The position numbers and the translations under genes are program-made. A stretch of 64,000 bases of DNA, from NCBI GenBank assembly GCA_029242325.1, contig JAQWUD010000047.1, positions 56,707 through 120,706 on the forward strand, read 5' to 3'. Positions within the stretch are counted from its first letter, which is position 1. Every line of letters begins with the position of its first letter. The stretch comes from Luminiphilus sp. (GTDB taxonomy: Bacteria > Pseudomonadota > Gammaproteobacteria > Pseudomonadales > Halieaceae). The notes below the pieces were generated by a model that saw only the letters and a list, made by a program, of their open reading frames with translations, had not been told where the DNA came from and made no database searches. Below are positions 1 to 9,700 of the stretch, piece after piece.

Positions 1-785
1 TCAGGATCCTTAGCGAGTACAACTGGTCGCGATCGAACCACCCGCCGAGATTCAGTAGCACGATTCGACATGGAGTAATCCGCCGATAGCTGTTCAGCGG
101 AGCCGACAGCATCCCGTAGCGCATCGATCTCACCCTGACCCGTCACCCGTCCATGATCTAATATCAGCACCTGCGAGGTCAGCTGTAAAAGCTCGTCGTG
201 TGCATGAGAGACATAAATTAACGGCACGCCATCGGCAGCAACCCATTCTGATAATCGCTCAGTCATCTGACGGCGTTGCGCCATATCGTTAGCCGACAGG
301 GGCTCGTCCATCAGGAGTAGTTGAGGCCGAGTAAATAAGGCGCGTGCTACCGCCACGCGCTGCCTCTCACCGCCAGACAAGCCCTCGACCCTCGCAGCCA
401 GCAGATGCTCAAGGTGCAGCCCGGTGATAATCGAATCGTTAGCGACTGCCGATGCACGCCGGTGAGCCCGCTTGATAGCGAAATCAAAATTTTCCTGTAC
501 CGTTCGGCCAGGGAGTAAGCGGCTATCCTGAAATACCACACCGAGTCCCCGTCTATGCGTGGGGACAAGGTCGGTTTGCCCCGCCTGGCTCCATGTCTCC
601 TCACCAAACTGAATGCGACCCGCAAAATGCGGCTCCAACCCGGCAATCACTCTGAGGAGCGTCGTTTTACCTGCGCCGGTAGCGCCCATCACACCTACCG
701 AGTGACCCAGGTTTACGTCCAATGCCAAATCGAGCGTAAACCGAGGCCGGGTCAGCCGCCCCTCTATCACCAGACATGGGCTCAC
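1..785 (-). CDS. modC: Molybdate ABC transporter ATP-binding protein ModC (3' end outside window)
   Basis: ATPase that energises molybdate import through ModB. About 261 residues are visible and the frame is open to the window edge. Walker A GATGAGKTT, signature LSGGERQRVAVARAL, Walker B LLLMDEPLSA and the switch histidine in YVSHAHDE are all present. The start is GTG at 785, overlapping the modB stop in a GTGA arrangement, which implies translational coupling. ModC proteins are usually near 350 residues with a C-terminal molybdate-binding TOBE/Mop domain; that part would lie beyond the window and cannot be checked. Sulfate/thiosulfate ATPases are similar, but the modA-modB neighbours settle the assignment. 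Confidence 0.9.
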   Translation of the reverse strand, partial: MSPCLVIEGRLTRPRFTLDLALDVNLGHSVGVMGATGAGKTTLLRVIAGLEPHFAGRIQFGEETWSQAGQTDLVPTHRRGLGVVFQDSRLLPGRTVQENFDFAIKRAHRRASAVANDSIITGLHLEHLLAARVEGLSGGERQRVAVARALFTRPQLLLMDEPLSANDMAQRRQMTERLSEWVAADGVPLIYVSHAHDELLQLTSQVLILDHGRVTGQGEIDALRDAVGSAEQLSADYSMSNRATESRRVVRSRPVVLAKDP

Positions 786-1459
786 CCGCGCAGCACCTCG
801 ACACGCTGACCGGCCACACCGTACACCACCCACAGTGAAATAAAGGAAAAGCAGAGCAATCCCAGTGCCAGCACATGCGCCGCGTCGTAATTCAAGGTTT
901 CGACATGTTCGTAGATCGCGATGGAGAGCACTCGGGTCTCACCCGGAATATTCCCCCCCATCATGAGCACAACACCAAACTCACCTACGGTGTGAGCAAA
1001 GGTGAGTATCGCGCCCGTCAAAAATCCGCGTCGGGAAAGCGGCAGCGCAACGTTAAGTAGCTGATCTCGTGAAGAAGCGCCCAGCGTGGCGGCGGCTTCA
1101 AGCGTGGCGGCGGGAACCGCGCGAAAAGCGGTATGGAGTGGCTGCACCATAAAAGGTAACGAGTAGACGAGGGATGCAAAAACCAGGCCCGAGAAAGAAA
1201 AAGTCAACGAAGCCCCGGTAATGCTCACCCAAAATGCACCCATCGGGCTACCCGGGTTCAGTAATACCAGCAGATAGAAACCCAACACTGTAGGCGGCAG
1301 CACCAGCGGCAACGCCACAACCGCCTCGATGATAGGTCGTAGCGAGGACGGGGATCTCGCTAACCACCAGGCCAGTGGTGTCGCCAGCGGCGCGAGTAGC
1401 AGCGTCGTCATCCCAGCCAACAGCCCCGTCAGCCAAACTGCCTGCATATCGGCCATCAT
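782..1459 (-). CDS. modB: Molybdate ABC transporter permease ModB
   Basis: Inner-membrane channel subunit of the molybdate importer, 225 residues with about five hydrophobic segments. The cytoplasmic EAA-type coupling loop begins EAAATLGASS and is followed by HTVGEFGVVLMMGG, typical of ModB. The ATG at 1459 overlaps the modA stop (TGATG). A TTG three bases upstream is also in frame but less likely. The gene lies second in the modABC run and overlaps modC by four bases, so the three are almost certainly one transcript. Confidence 0.93.
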   Translation of the reverse strand: MMADMQAVWLTGLLAGMTTLLLAPLATPLAWWLARSPSSLRPIIEAVVALPLVLPPTVLGFYLLVLLNPGSPMGAFWVSITGASLTFSFSGLVFASLVYSLPFMVQPLHTAFRAVPAATLEAAATLGASSRDQLLNVALPLSRRGFLTGAILTFAHTVGEFGVVLMMGGNIPGETRVLSIAIYEHVETLNYDAAHVLALGLLCFSFISLWVVYGVAGQRVEVLRG

Positions 1460-2256
1460 CAATCCGCCACCGTGGTTAGCTGGTATCCATCGAGTTGAAT
1501 CACTGCCTGAATTGCTTGAGTACGCAGTTGCCGGACCCAGAATTGCGCGGCTTGATTATCGCGCGCACGCGTCATCACTACCAGCGCCTGCTCCACATCG
1601 GACTCAACCGAGAGCCAAAGCACATCCTCAGGCGCTGCCGAGATACGGCCATGGCGTAAACCTGTGGTGATCGACGACCGCGCCACAAACCCGGCTTCCG
1701 CTTGCCCCGAGGCAACCGCGCCCGTCACGAAATTAATATTGTCGACCCGCGCAATGCGTTTCAACCAATCTTTATCAAATTGCGCCTGATTCATTAAGCC
1801 CCAGGCCGCGCCTCCATAGGGTGAAAATGCAGGATTGGCGATACATACACTGCGGGGATCAAGACTTTCCAGCTTTTTAAGCTCAATGGGCTTGGGGGCA
1901 TTAGGCCACCATAAGCCAATTTCTCCGATTGCGTAGACTTCCAGAGAACCGGGAACTGTTAGACCGCGATCCTCCAACTGCTTGGGCCGTTCACGATCTG
2001 CAGCCATTAATATGTCAAAGGGAGCGCCCCTAATAATCTGGCTTGCCAGTTTACCGGTCGAGCCGGCAATGATCTCGTAATGATGAGGGGATGCTCCCTC
2101 GAGGTGACGCGCTATCGTCACCGCGGTGTCTCGAAAATTCGCTGCTACCGCAATGCGTGCCTCCGCCGCTACGGCCCCGACACTCATCAGCAGCATAAGT
2201 GCGGGGAGCAACCCGATGCAGAGTGGCGAAACCTGCGCAAAGTCGACACGATGCAC
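1459..2256 (-). CDS. modA: Periplasmic molybdate-binding protein ModA
   Basis: Extracytoplasmic solute-binding protein that hands molybdate or tungstate to ModBC. About 265 residues. The N-terminus carries a signal peptide with a hydrophobic core around CIGLLPALMLLMS and a likely cleavage after AVAA. The mature part begins with the typical ModA stretch RIAVAANFRDT, followed by GSTGKLASQI, which would form the oxyanion pocket. No ATG fits. I prefer GTG at 2256; GTG at 2274 overlaps the end of the upstream oxygenase and is an alternative. The same reading frame stays open far upstream, but that part is a shadow of the oxygenase gene. Confidence 0.88.
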   Translation of the reverse strand: MHRVDFAQVSPLCIGLLPALMLLMSVGAVAAEARIAVAANFRDTAVTIARHLEGASPHHYEIIAGSTGKLASQIIRGAPFDILMAADRERPKQLEDRGLTVPGSLEVYAIGEIGLWWPNAPKPIELKKLESLDPRSVCIANPAFSPYGGAAWGLMNQAQFDKDWLKRIARVDNINFVTGAVASGQAEAGFVARSSITTGLRHGRISAAPEDVLWLSVESDVEQALVVMTRARDNQAAQFWVRQLRTQAIQAVIQLDGYQLTTVAD

Positions 2257-2275
2257 TGAATCACCGCTAGGCACC

Positions 2276-3121
2276 TCAGGTAACACCCAGTTCGTCGAGA
2301 CGCTGCGACAAGTACTGACGCGCGGTGTATCGCGGTGATAACACAACCTCGGGTCGTGGATGCAAAAAGAGCGGGAGAGACATACGGCTGGCGGCGGAAT
2401 CACGTGCAGTAGCAGCTGCCACACGATGGGTCGTGGAGGGAAGATACCCGCCGGTCGCCTCCTGCAACATATCGCCAATGTTAACGATGAGTTGCCCTGG
2501 CTTGTGCGACACCGACAACCACTCTCCACTTCGCAGTCTCAGCTCCAGACCAGGACCATCTGCGGCGGGGAGTAATGTAAGCAGGTTAATATCCTCATGG
2601 GGTGCTGCGCGCAGCACGGATTGACCGGCGGGAACAGGGGGATAGTGGAGCACCCGAAGCATGGACTGCTCGCTCGCACGAATCATATCGCGCAGCGGCT
2701 CGCTTAAGCTGCCGGTAACACGCTTGGGTAAATGCGCTGCAATACATTCCAGCAGTTCAGCGCCCAGCTCCACAGCAGCATTGAAATGCGCGGCAAGATC
2801 AGCTTCAAGCGATTGTGGACAACGACCCCAAGGATAAAACTGGAAGTACTCTTTGTGGTCCCGCTCCACAAACCCTTTGGCGTGCTCTGCATGCTGGAGT
2901 GAAAAGTAGCCATCCTGATTCACCGGGTCCATCTCAAAGTCGCCCGGGCCATCAGCCGCAAAAAACGCCAGCCATTCGTCATAGATTCGTAAAACTCGGT
3001 CTTTATCCAGTGGGTGGTCAGTCACCGCCGCAAAACCGTATCGATGCAGAGAGGCCATAAACACCGCGTTGAAATCGGGCGAGGTATAGGAGATTTGAGG
3101 AAGCTGGGCGGGCGACGTCAC
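2276..3121 (-). CDS. 2-oxoglutarate/Fe(II)-dependent oxygenase, isopenicillin N synthase-like
   Basis: Predicted non-haem iron dioxygenase of 281 residues. The metal triad is visible: His175 and Asp177 in APHEDINLLTLL, and His232 in STTHRV. Arg246 and Ser248 (RMSLPLF) form the RxS motif that holds 2-oxoglutarate. The N-terminal half matches the DIOX_N type, with GYFSLQ and KEYFQFYPWG. GTG at 3121 is chosen because AAGG, overlapping the stop of the upstream transporter gene, sits eight bases before it. The gene is between a nucleoside transporter and modABC. The substrate is unknown. HxnY-type relatives act beside molybdenum hydroxylases in nicotinate or purine catabolism, which would suit the neighbours, but this is inference. 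Confidence 0.85.
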   Translation of the reverse strand: MTSPAQLPQISYTSPDFNAVFMASLHRYGFAAVTDHPLDKDRVLRIYDEWLAFFAADGPGDFEMDPVNQDGYFSLQHAEHAKGFVERDHKEYFQFYPWGRCPQSLEADLAAHFNAAVELGAELLECIAAHLPKRVTGSLSEPLRDMIRASEQSMLRVLHYPPVPAGQSVLRAAPHEDINLLTLLPAADGPGLELRLRSGEWLSVSHKPGQLIVNIGDMLQEATGGYLPSTTHRVAAATARDSAASRMSLPLFLHPRPEVVLSPRYTARQYLSQRLDELGVT

Positions 3122-3131
3122 GGCACTGCCC

Positions 3132-4355
3132 TTACAACCCACCGAGCGACAGGAAGAAGCCTGCCAGCGCCGCACTCATGAGATTGGACAAACTGGCGGC
3201 TATGAGTGCCCTGAAACCATACCTTGAAATATCGTCTCGCCGCCCCGGCGCCACTGCACCCAGCCCGCCCAACAGGATGGCGATAGACGAAAGATTGGCA
3301 AAGCCACATAAAGCGAAGATTACGATTGCCTGAGAATGCGGAGATAACTGCGCCGCCACCTCACTGAAGCTGACGTAAGCAACAAATTCATTCAGGATGA
3401 ATTTCTGTCCGATCAAACTCCCCGCGAGCTGTGCTTCATCCCACGGGATGCCAAGCGCCCAGGCTAAGGGCTGCAAAAGCCCACCCAGCAGCCGCTCCAA
3501 CGTTAACTGCTCTATCCCCAGCCAGCCGCCGCCCGCCTCTAATATGCCGTTGGCCATGGCGATCAAGGCAATGAAAGCGAGCAACATCGCGCCGATTGCG
3601 CCGACCATTTGCAGGCCATTCATCGCGCCTGTTGCGGCTGCATCAATGAGGTTGATGTACTTTTCCGTGGCCAGCTGCTCACCCTGAGCCGGCTCCGTAG
3701 GCGTGCCCGTCTCAGGCTCCATCAACTTCGCCATCAGCAATCCGCCGGGCGCCGCCATGAAACTGGCTGCCAGTAGGTACTCTAGAGGCACGCCAAGGGC
3801 CACATAACCTGCCATCACCGACCCGGCTATCGACGCCATGCCCCCAACCATCACAGCAAACAGCTCAGAGCGCGTCATACCGGCAATGTAAGGCCTAGCG
3901 ACCAACGGCGCTTCTGCCTGCCCCACAAAGACGTTAGCTGCGGCGGAGAGCGATTCTGTATGGCTGGTCTGCAGCAATCTGCGTAAGCCACCGCCCAGTA
4001 TTCGAATCATCCATTGCATGACTCGCGCGTGATACAACACCGCGATCAAAGAGCTAAAAAAGATCACGACGGGCAGCACGCTAAAGGCAAAAATAAATCC
4101 CAATGAATCGGTGGGGCCTACCAGTCCGCCAAACATGAACTCCATACCGGCGCGACTATAGCCGAGCAAGACCGACACATAATCGGATGCCGCAGCCAAG
4201 GCGGCGATACCCCAATCCGTAAAGAGCGCGATAAAACCAATGGTCACCTGAAGGGTGAAAGCCAAACCCACTGTTCTCAACCGGATAGCGGCACGATTTG
4301 AAGACAGCCCGATGGCAACGGACAAAAGACTGATGACGCCCACAAGGCTGATCAT
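3132..4355 (-). CDS. Concentrative nucleoside transporter, NupC/CNT family
   Basis: Inner-membrane symporter that takes up nucleosides with H+ or Na+. 407 residues with the CNT layout: an N-terminal hydrophobic domain, a gate domain near residues 95-200 with the signature GQAEAPLVARPYI, and the C-terminal NEFVAYVSF motif. ATG at 4355 has AGGGG about eight bases upstream; a TTG six bases earlier is less likely. The stop is ten bases before the start of the oxygenase, so transporter, oxygenase and modABC appear co-transcribed. The ion and base preference cannot be read from the sequence alone. Confidence 0.92.
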   Translation of the reverse strand: MISLVGVISLLSVAIGLSSNRAAIRLRTVGLAFTLQVTIGFIALFTDWGIAALAAASDYVSVLLGYSRAGMEFMFGGLVGPTDSLGFIFAFSVLPVVIFFSSLIAVLYHARVMQWMIRILGGGLRRLLQTSHTESLSAAANVFVGQAEAPLVARPYIAGMTRSELFAVMVGGMASIAGSVMAGYVALGVPLEYLLAASFMAAPGGLLMAKLMEPETGTPTEPAQGEQLATEKYINLIDAAATGAMNGLQMVGAIGAMLLAFIALIAMANGILEAGGGWLGIEQLTLERLLGGLLQPLAWALGIPWDEAQLAGSLIGQKFILNEFVAYVSFSEVAAQLSPHSQAIVIFALCGFANLSSIAILLGGLGAVAPGRRDDISRYGFRALIAASLSNLMSAALAGFFLSLGGL

Positions 4356-5070
4356 GCGCAAGGCCCCTGCTGAAAGGCGTACTGTACCGTGCTCTCAGGC
4401 GGGGCAAAAGCGATAGACAGTCTGGGGTGGGAGCATGCCGCAACACAGTCGCGACTTGGGTACCTCGCCCTTCAGTCCCCCCTACCTGATTGAGCGGTGA
4501 TCTCGACGCACACTTCTGGCTTATTGTGCGCTTTGATGAACTCAGCCATTAAATGACGCGCGGGCTGTCGCATCGGCAGCGTCAGTAGGCCCATTAGCAG
4601 GGGATGCGGTAGCCCATTGGCGTCGTGCTGCGCCGCAGGCGGATAGTCACAACCCCTGATCATTTGATGATAATGGGCCCTATAAACTGCTTGCGCGTAA
4701 GTGATGGCGGCGCACAAGCCCGCGAATAGGCCACAGGCGCCGTCAGACTCACACTATGGAACTGACGGAGTAATAAATAACTGAAAAGACATAATATGAA
4801 ACTATTAATACACCCAGATTATCAATTCTGGCACCAACGACCTTAAACATGGCTGACTCCTTTAATCCTGAGATGCAGAGAGTGCATCGGAGCCGCGATT
4901 GTAACCAAATTAACGCGTTAATCTGTTCGCTAACCGTTATTTACCCTTTTTTATTAGTATTTTTACATTTATTTTACTAATACATGAATTATATTCATTT
5001 TTAGTGTGCGCCTGAGTTCTGATGGCCCCGCTGACACCAAAGACTCAAGCGATCGTAGCCCAATTCAAAT
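4356..5070. other. 715-base gap with AT-rich, palindrome-rich segment
   Basis: No gene I can support lies here. A minus-strand open frame at 4472-4717 has a TTG start and no ribosome-binding site, and I do not call it. The part near 4740-5010 is clearly richer in A+T than its surroundings. It carries several inverted repeats: a 7-base stem at 4740-4746 / 4762-4768 (CCGTCAG / CTGACGG), ATGCA-GAGAG-TGCAT at 4872-4886, a perfect 14-base palindrome at 4909-4922 (ATTAACGCGTTAAT), and ATGAAT-TAT-ATTCAT at 4984-4998. The promoter of the nucleoside-transporter/mod run should lie in this gap. Confidence 0.6.
4909..4922. promoter_or_regulatory. Perfect 14-base palindrome, candidate operator
   Basis: ATTAACGCGTTAAT equals its own reverse complement. 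It lies in the AT-rich gap, about 550 bases upstream of the nucleoside transporter start and 150 bases beyond the MFS gene end. It could be a dimeric regulator site. No regulator gene is nearby to name it. Confidence 0.35.
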
Positions 5071-6360
5071 TCAATCAAACTCGCGCTCCACACCAGCCAG
5101 CCGGGCGTATAGCACAGCGCCCACCAGCGACACGACTGCTGCCGTCTGAAAAACCGTATCCCAACCGCCGGTGGCATCCTGAATCCACCCTGACACAAAA
5201 ACCGAGGCACTTGAGGACACCGCCGCCAACGTATTGGTAACCCCCATCAAGACGCCAGATTGATTGGGCGCAATATCCAGATGGTTCGTGGCGAACCCGC
5301 CAATAGAAAAGGCTGTAAGCGCATTGCTAACTGTAATAACGCTCACACTGATCATCAGAGAGTCTGTCAGGGTGATGGCCATCATGGCGGTGGCAATGCC
5401 AACAAATGCTAGAGTCTGCATGGCACGTCTGACCTTAAGACGGTCAAAACCCCTGCCGATGAGACGGTCAAACAACCTCCCTGCCGTGGGCGCCATCACC
5501 AGCGACACGACCGTTGGCGCTAACGCCAACAGGCCTGCTAACTGTAAATCTGCACCGAGCTCACGATTAACGAAGGTGGGGAACCATGACAGCACAAGAT
5601 AAAGGGACCAGTTAATGCAGATATGCGCAACCGCAATCGCCCAAACTGCCCTTGAACGCAGCATACCTGCAAGGGTTAGACGCGGATAAGCTGGCCCCTG
5701 GCCCGCGGCGGCGTTCGACTCTGCCAATCCTGCCGGCACATCAACTGATTCCCACTCGGGTGGTACGAGGGGTTTTGACCGAGCGAGTGGTGACCACGAG
5801 GCAAACCATAAGACCCCCAAAACGCCGTACAGATAAAAAGCGCCTTGCCAAGACCAGATGCTGATCAACCACGGCGTGCAAATGAGCGCGATGACGCTGC
5901 CCCCGGCAATACCCGAATTCATCAGTCCGACCGCTGAGGCCCGTCGATCAGGATGCACCCACCGCGAATAGAGCGAATAAATAGATGGCCAGGTGACGGC
6001 TTCTGACATCCCCATAAGGAACCGGCAGACCAGCAAGGCGCTGATACCCATGAGGGCCGAGGCGGGCGTCAGTAGCGTGAATAGCGACCACAACAAGACG
6101 CCCAACCCCAGCACCCACTTTCCGCCAAACCGATCTGACAGATAACCGGCCGGGATCTGCAACGTCACATAACCCAGAAAAAATGCGGACATCACAGCGC
6201 CCTGCACAGTAGGCGACCAGCCGTTGTCCTCTGCCATGGGGATGATTGCAATCGAAATTGCAATGCGATCAATCATGCAGATATACACTGCGAGTACCGT
6301 CATAAAGACCAGCCAGCGAGAACCGACGGGAGAGGCATGGGCGGGGGCAGAAGGCTTCAT
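5071..6360 (-). CDS. MFS transporter, anion:cation symporter (SLC17/ANTR-like)
   Basis: Predicted inner-membrane secondary transporter of 429 residues with about twelve hydrophobic segments. The first segment reads VYICMIDRIAISIAIIPMA, close to the DR-x-N/I-I-S-x-A pattern of the ACS family, which includes bacterial hexuronate/glucarate permeases and SLC17 proteins. SDRFGGKWVLG is the loop 2-3 MFS motif. ATG at 6360 has no strong ribosome-binding site; an upstream in-frame GTG at 6420 abuts AGAGGT with no spacing, so I reject it. It follows a TonB receptor gene but is separated from it by a terminator. The substrate is unknown; an organic anion or sugar acid is likely for the family. Confidence 0.85.
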   Translation of the reverse strand: MKPSAPAHASPVGSRWLVFMTVLAVYICMIDRIAISIAIIPMAEDNGWSPTVQGAVMSAFFLGYVTLQIPAGYLSDRFGGKWVLGLGVLLWSLFTLLTPASALMGISALLVCRFLMGMSEAVTWPSIYSLYSRWVHPDRRASAVGLMNSGIAGGSVIALICTPWLISIWSWQGAFYLYGVLGVLWFASWSPLARSKPLVPPEWESVDVPAGLAESNAAAGQGPAYPRLTLAGMLRSRAVWAIAVAHICINWSLYLVLSWFPTFVNRELGADLQLAGLLALAPTVVSLVMAPTAGRLFDRLIGRGFDRLKVRRAMQTLAFVGIATAMMAITLTDSLMISVSVITVSNALTAFSIGGFATNHLDIAPNQSGVLMGVTNTLAAVSSSASVFVSGWIQDATGGWDTVFQTAAVVSLVGAVLYARLAGVEREFD

Positions 6361-6704
6361 GGTGTCGGGTCTAATGTTCGTTTCAGGCGCGCTACTGTAG
6401 AGCAACTGCCCGGGATACACACCTCTTTACGATCCATTCCCGCTAATGGCATTCATGCTCAGCACGTGTCGTGCAGCAGTGCGGCAGAAAGTCCGTGCCA
6501 ACCTGAAGGGCGAGCTGGGGCGTGAGGGCGGAGGGCCGACTGACCGATAGCCAAATAACATGCTCGATCAGTCACGGCATCTCTGCACTTTGCGCCTTTC
6601 TCTTTGGCGGCGCGAGGCCAGAACACCACGCAAGTGGCGGCGAGGCTCAAGACGCCGCATTAAAAAGGCGCCCGAAGGCGCCTTGATGACAATCGATGCG
6701 ATTT
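6361..6704. other. 344-base gap between MFS gene and TonB receptor
   Basis: Holds the terminator of the TonB receptor gene at 6661-6684 and, nearer 6361-6660, presumably the promoter of the MFS gene. I see no clear sigma-70 hexamers and no supported gene; the short open frames on both strands lack start signals and resemble nothing known to me. Confidence 0.6.
6661..6684 (-). terminator. Rho-independent terminator of TonB receptor gene
   Basis: On the minus strand an 8-base stem AAGGCGCC / GGCGCCTT encloses a TTCG tetraloop and runs into five T residues. It starts about 20 bases past the receptor stop codon. Confidence 0.85.
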
Positions 6705-9700
6705 TCAGAAGCGATAATTGAAGCCGACCCGAATCTCCCACAACGACGCGTCACCGATTCTCGACTCGGCACGACCGTCATCAATGTCATCCTGCGTGAC
6801 GCCGTAGGGGAAATTGGCTTTGTACATCACACCCCAGTCGTCATTGAGCAGGTTCGTCAGGTTATCGACGACCACGTAGGCGCTACCGCGGTGTGAGTCA
6901 GCAAACCCGGGGAACTCCTGACTGATGCGCATATCCACCTTTCGCCACCAGCTGCCATTGTTGTTGTTCCGGGTACCTGGCTCTTCGAGAACGTGCTCAA
7001 GGAAGTCGAGATACGGCGTGAAGCCATAAGCCAGCACAGTGCCCTCGAAGCCGCCGATAGTCGTGCTGTAAGGGACGCCCGAACTCGCTTGCCCATAAAT
7101 CGAGAACCGTGTGCGGTACTCACCGAACCAGTTGGTGGTGTAATTGAACACACCGGTAAAGCGATGCTCAATGTTGTAGTTGGACGTCGACAGCACTTCT
7201 TCCTCTGGGTCGTAAAACGCCCGGTTCACATAGTTGGAAAACGCGACCGACGAGGTCATGGGGTTCACGTCCTTCGCGTCTGTCCAGGCGTAACCCAGAC
7301 GGATATCCCAGCCGTTGTCATACGTTTTGAATAAGCTGAACGCCAGTGACTCCGACTCGTTCCCCTTGGAGCTGTTGGTCAGCACAAACGTAGGCAAGCG
7401 CGCCGAGTCATAGACCGGATAACCGAGGTCATTGTACTCACCGGTGAAGTCCAGATCACCATGCTTATAGATCGCCGTGTCTTCGCCACGGGTAATCAAC
7501 GCGTCCGCAGTCAGCACATAGCCATCGCCAAATTCCCAGGTCATACCCAGCGAGTATTTCCACTCGGTAGGTGCTTCAAAATCGGGATCAAGGTAAACAA
7601 TCTCGAAGTTACTGCCATCTCCCGCCGCAACCTGATCTGCCTGCTGGGAAGGGACACCCCAGCCTGGGCCACACGTCGGCGCCGTTGATTCACAGTTCAC
7701 CCATTCCTGGGCAAATAGATCAACGCCACGGATCTGGGTCTGAACAGCGGTCGTGTTGGTATTGGAGAACACATTGGAGTACCAGACATTCGGATTGCCG
7801 CCTGAGAACAGGCCAATGCCACCGCGCACGGTGATGGCATCGGTGGCATCCCAAGTGAAGCCAAAGCGCGGCAGCACTAAATCGAGATTGTCGAGGGAGG
7901 CGTTGTTGGGAAAGCCGTAGTCGGCGACAAACTCCGGGTTAATATTGGGCTTATCACTGGACTCATACCAGTCGTAGCGCAAGCCAATGGTCAGTCCCAG
8001 TCGATCCGTGATCTGCCACTCATCCTGAATGAAGGCGGAGTTCACTGCGTAGCCCCAATCGACGGCGGCGTCCTCTTCAACGTTGCTGATGGCGTTACCG
8101 TAGTATATCCGCGCGGCCTGGCCTGCAGCGAAGTTCTCAATGCCGTCAAAACGAATTTCGGTATCGACATGCTGGTAGAAGAGGTTGTACATCTGCAGGT
8201 CTTCACGCTCAAAACCACCCGTAATCGTATGATTACCCATCGTGTACGTGCCGCGAATCACTAGCTGCTCGGTCTCCGTGTTGAGGGAATTGGCCTGACG
8301 ACTGTCGTCCTGACCGAGGTAGACGTCCACCTCATCGAGCTCCACACGGAATTCCGCAAAGTCCTTGCCGGCAACGGCTTGCTGCAAGAAGTCGACGTCG
8401 CTGAAGGAGTAACGGATTTCAGTCGAGAACCGGTCGTTCCAATCGGCATACCAGTTGAGGTTGTAGGTCGTCAGCTTTGCGCCACGCTTATAAAAGTGCT
8501 TATCAAACTCAAACTCGTCCAGATCGCCATCTGAAGGCGTGTAGTTGAACGAATCGTTGTACATATAAGTCGCCGAGACACGGTGCGCATCGTTGATGTA
8601 CCAGTCAGCTTTTAAAAGGTACTTTTCATCCTCGAAGTCAAAGGCTTCCGACGCGGTACGGCCGGGTTCAAAACCATAGACATCGCGCGAAATACGCGCG
8701 ATCTCGTCAAGCTCTGCCTGAGTCACTGGCACCTCATTCACCGCGCCACTGCCGATGGCACCGCGATTATTCAAATCAGCGCCGTCATATTTTTCGTAAG
8801 CGCCGTAGAAAAACAGTTTGTCGGGGATGATCGCGCCACCCAGCTCAAAGCCCCAGCGGGTCTCGTCGTAATCCTGAGATACAATGCTGTCGCCTTCGAG
8901 CTTGTCGCCCCGGAGCGAATCGCTCCCGTAGTCGAAAAATACGGAACCAAATATTTCGTTACTCCCGGTTTTGGTGACGGCGTTGATGTTACACGCCGAG
9001 AAACCGCCGTAGACCACGTCCATCGGTGCAAGCTCAACCGCCACACTCGAGATCGCATCGTAGGGAAAGGGCATGCGTTGGGTCGGATAGCCGTTGCTGT
9101 TAAGCCCAAAACCGTCATTTAAGCGAACACCATCCACCGTGAGACTGTTGTACCGGGGATTTGCGCCGTTACATTGCACCGCGTCGACATTACCTCGAGA
9201 CTGATCGACATAGAGTCTCGGATCCTGCTGTATCACGTCGTTGATGTTCCGGTTGATCGAGGGTGAATCCTGCAGCGTCGCAAGGTCAAATACGGCGGTG
9301 GGGCCTACGGCGGTATCCACCGCAACACGCGTACCCAACACAATCACTTCTTCCTCGGTATCCAGCCGGTAGTTAATAACTTCGGACTGACCCACCGCCA
9401 GAGACAGACCCGCGGTGGAGGCTTTTTGCCAACCGTTGGCGTCGACAACGATGTCGTATGCCACCCCCGCAGGAAGCCCTCTTACCGAGTAATAACCACT
9501 CTCGTCAGTTGTCACCGTCTTACTGATCCCAGTCGCATTACTGGTGACAACCACGGTGGCACCTGCGAGAGGCTCTCCACTACTGTTACTGACCGCGCCA
9601 CGCACCAAGGCCGATGTTTCCTGAGCGTAAACGCCCGGGGCGGCCGTCGCCAATCCGACCAATATAGCGCTGGCAACGGCTCTTGAAAGTGCGCGACTGG

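Noticed and set aside
4472..4717. 81-codon open frame on the minus strand in the gap upstream of the nucleoside transporter
   Set aside because: TTG start, no ribosome-binding site, composition unlike the genes around it and no family I recognise; kept only as a remark in the gap entry.
6459..6650. 63-codon minus-strand frame between the MFS gene and the TonB receptor
   Set aside because: No ribosome-binding site, no recognisable family and it starts directly after a terminator.
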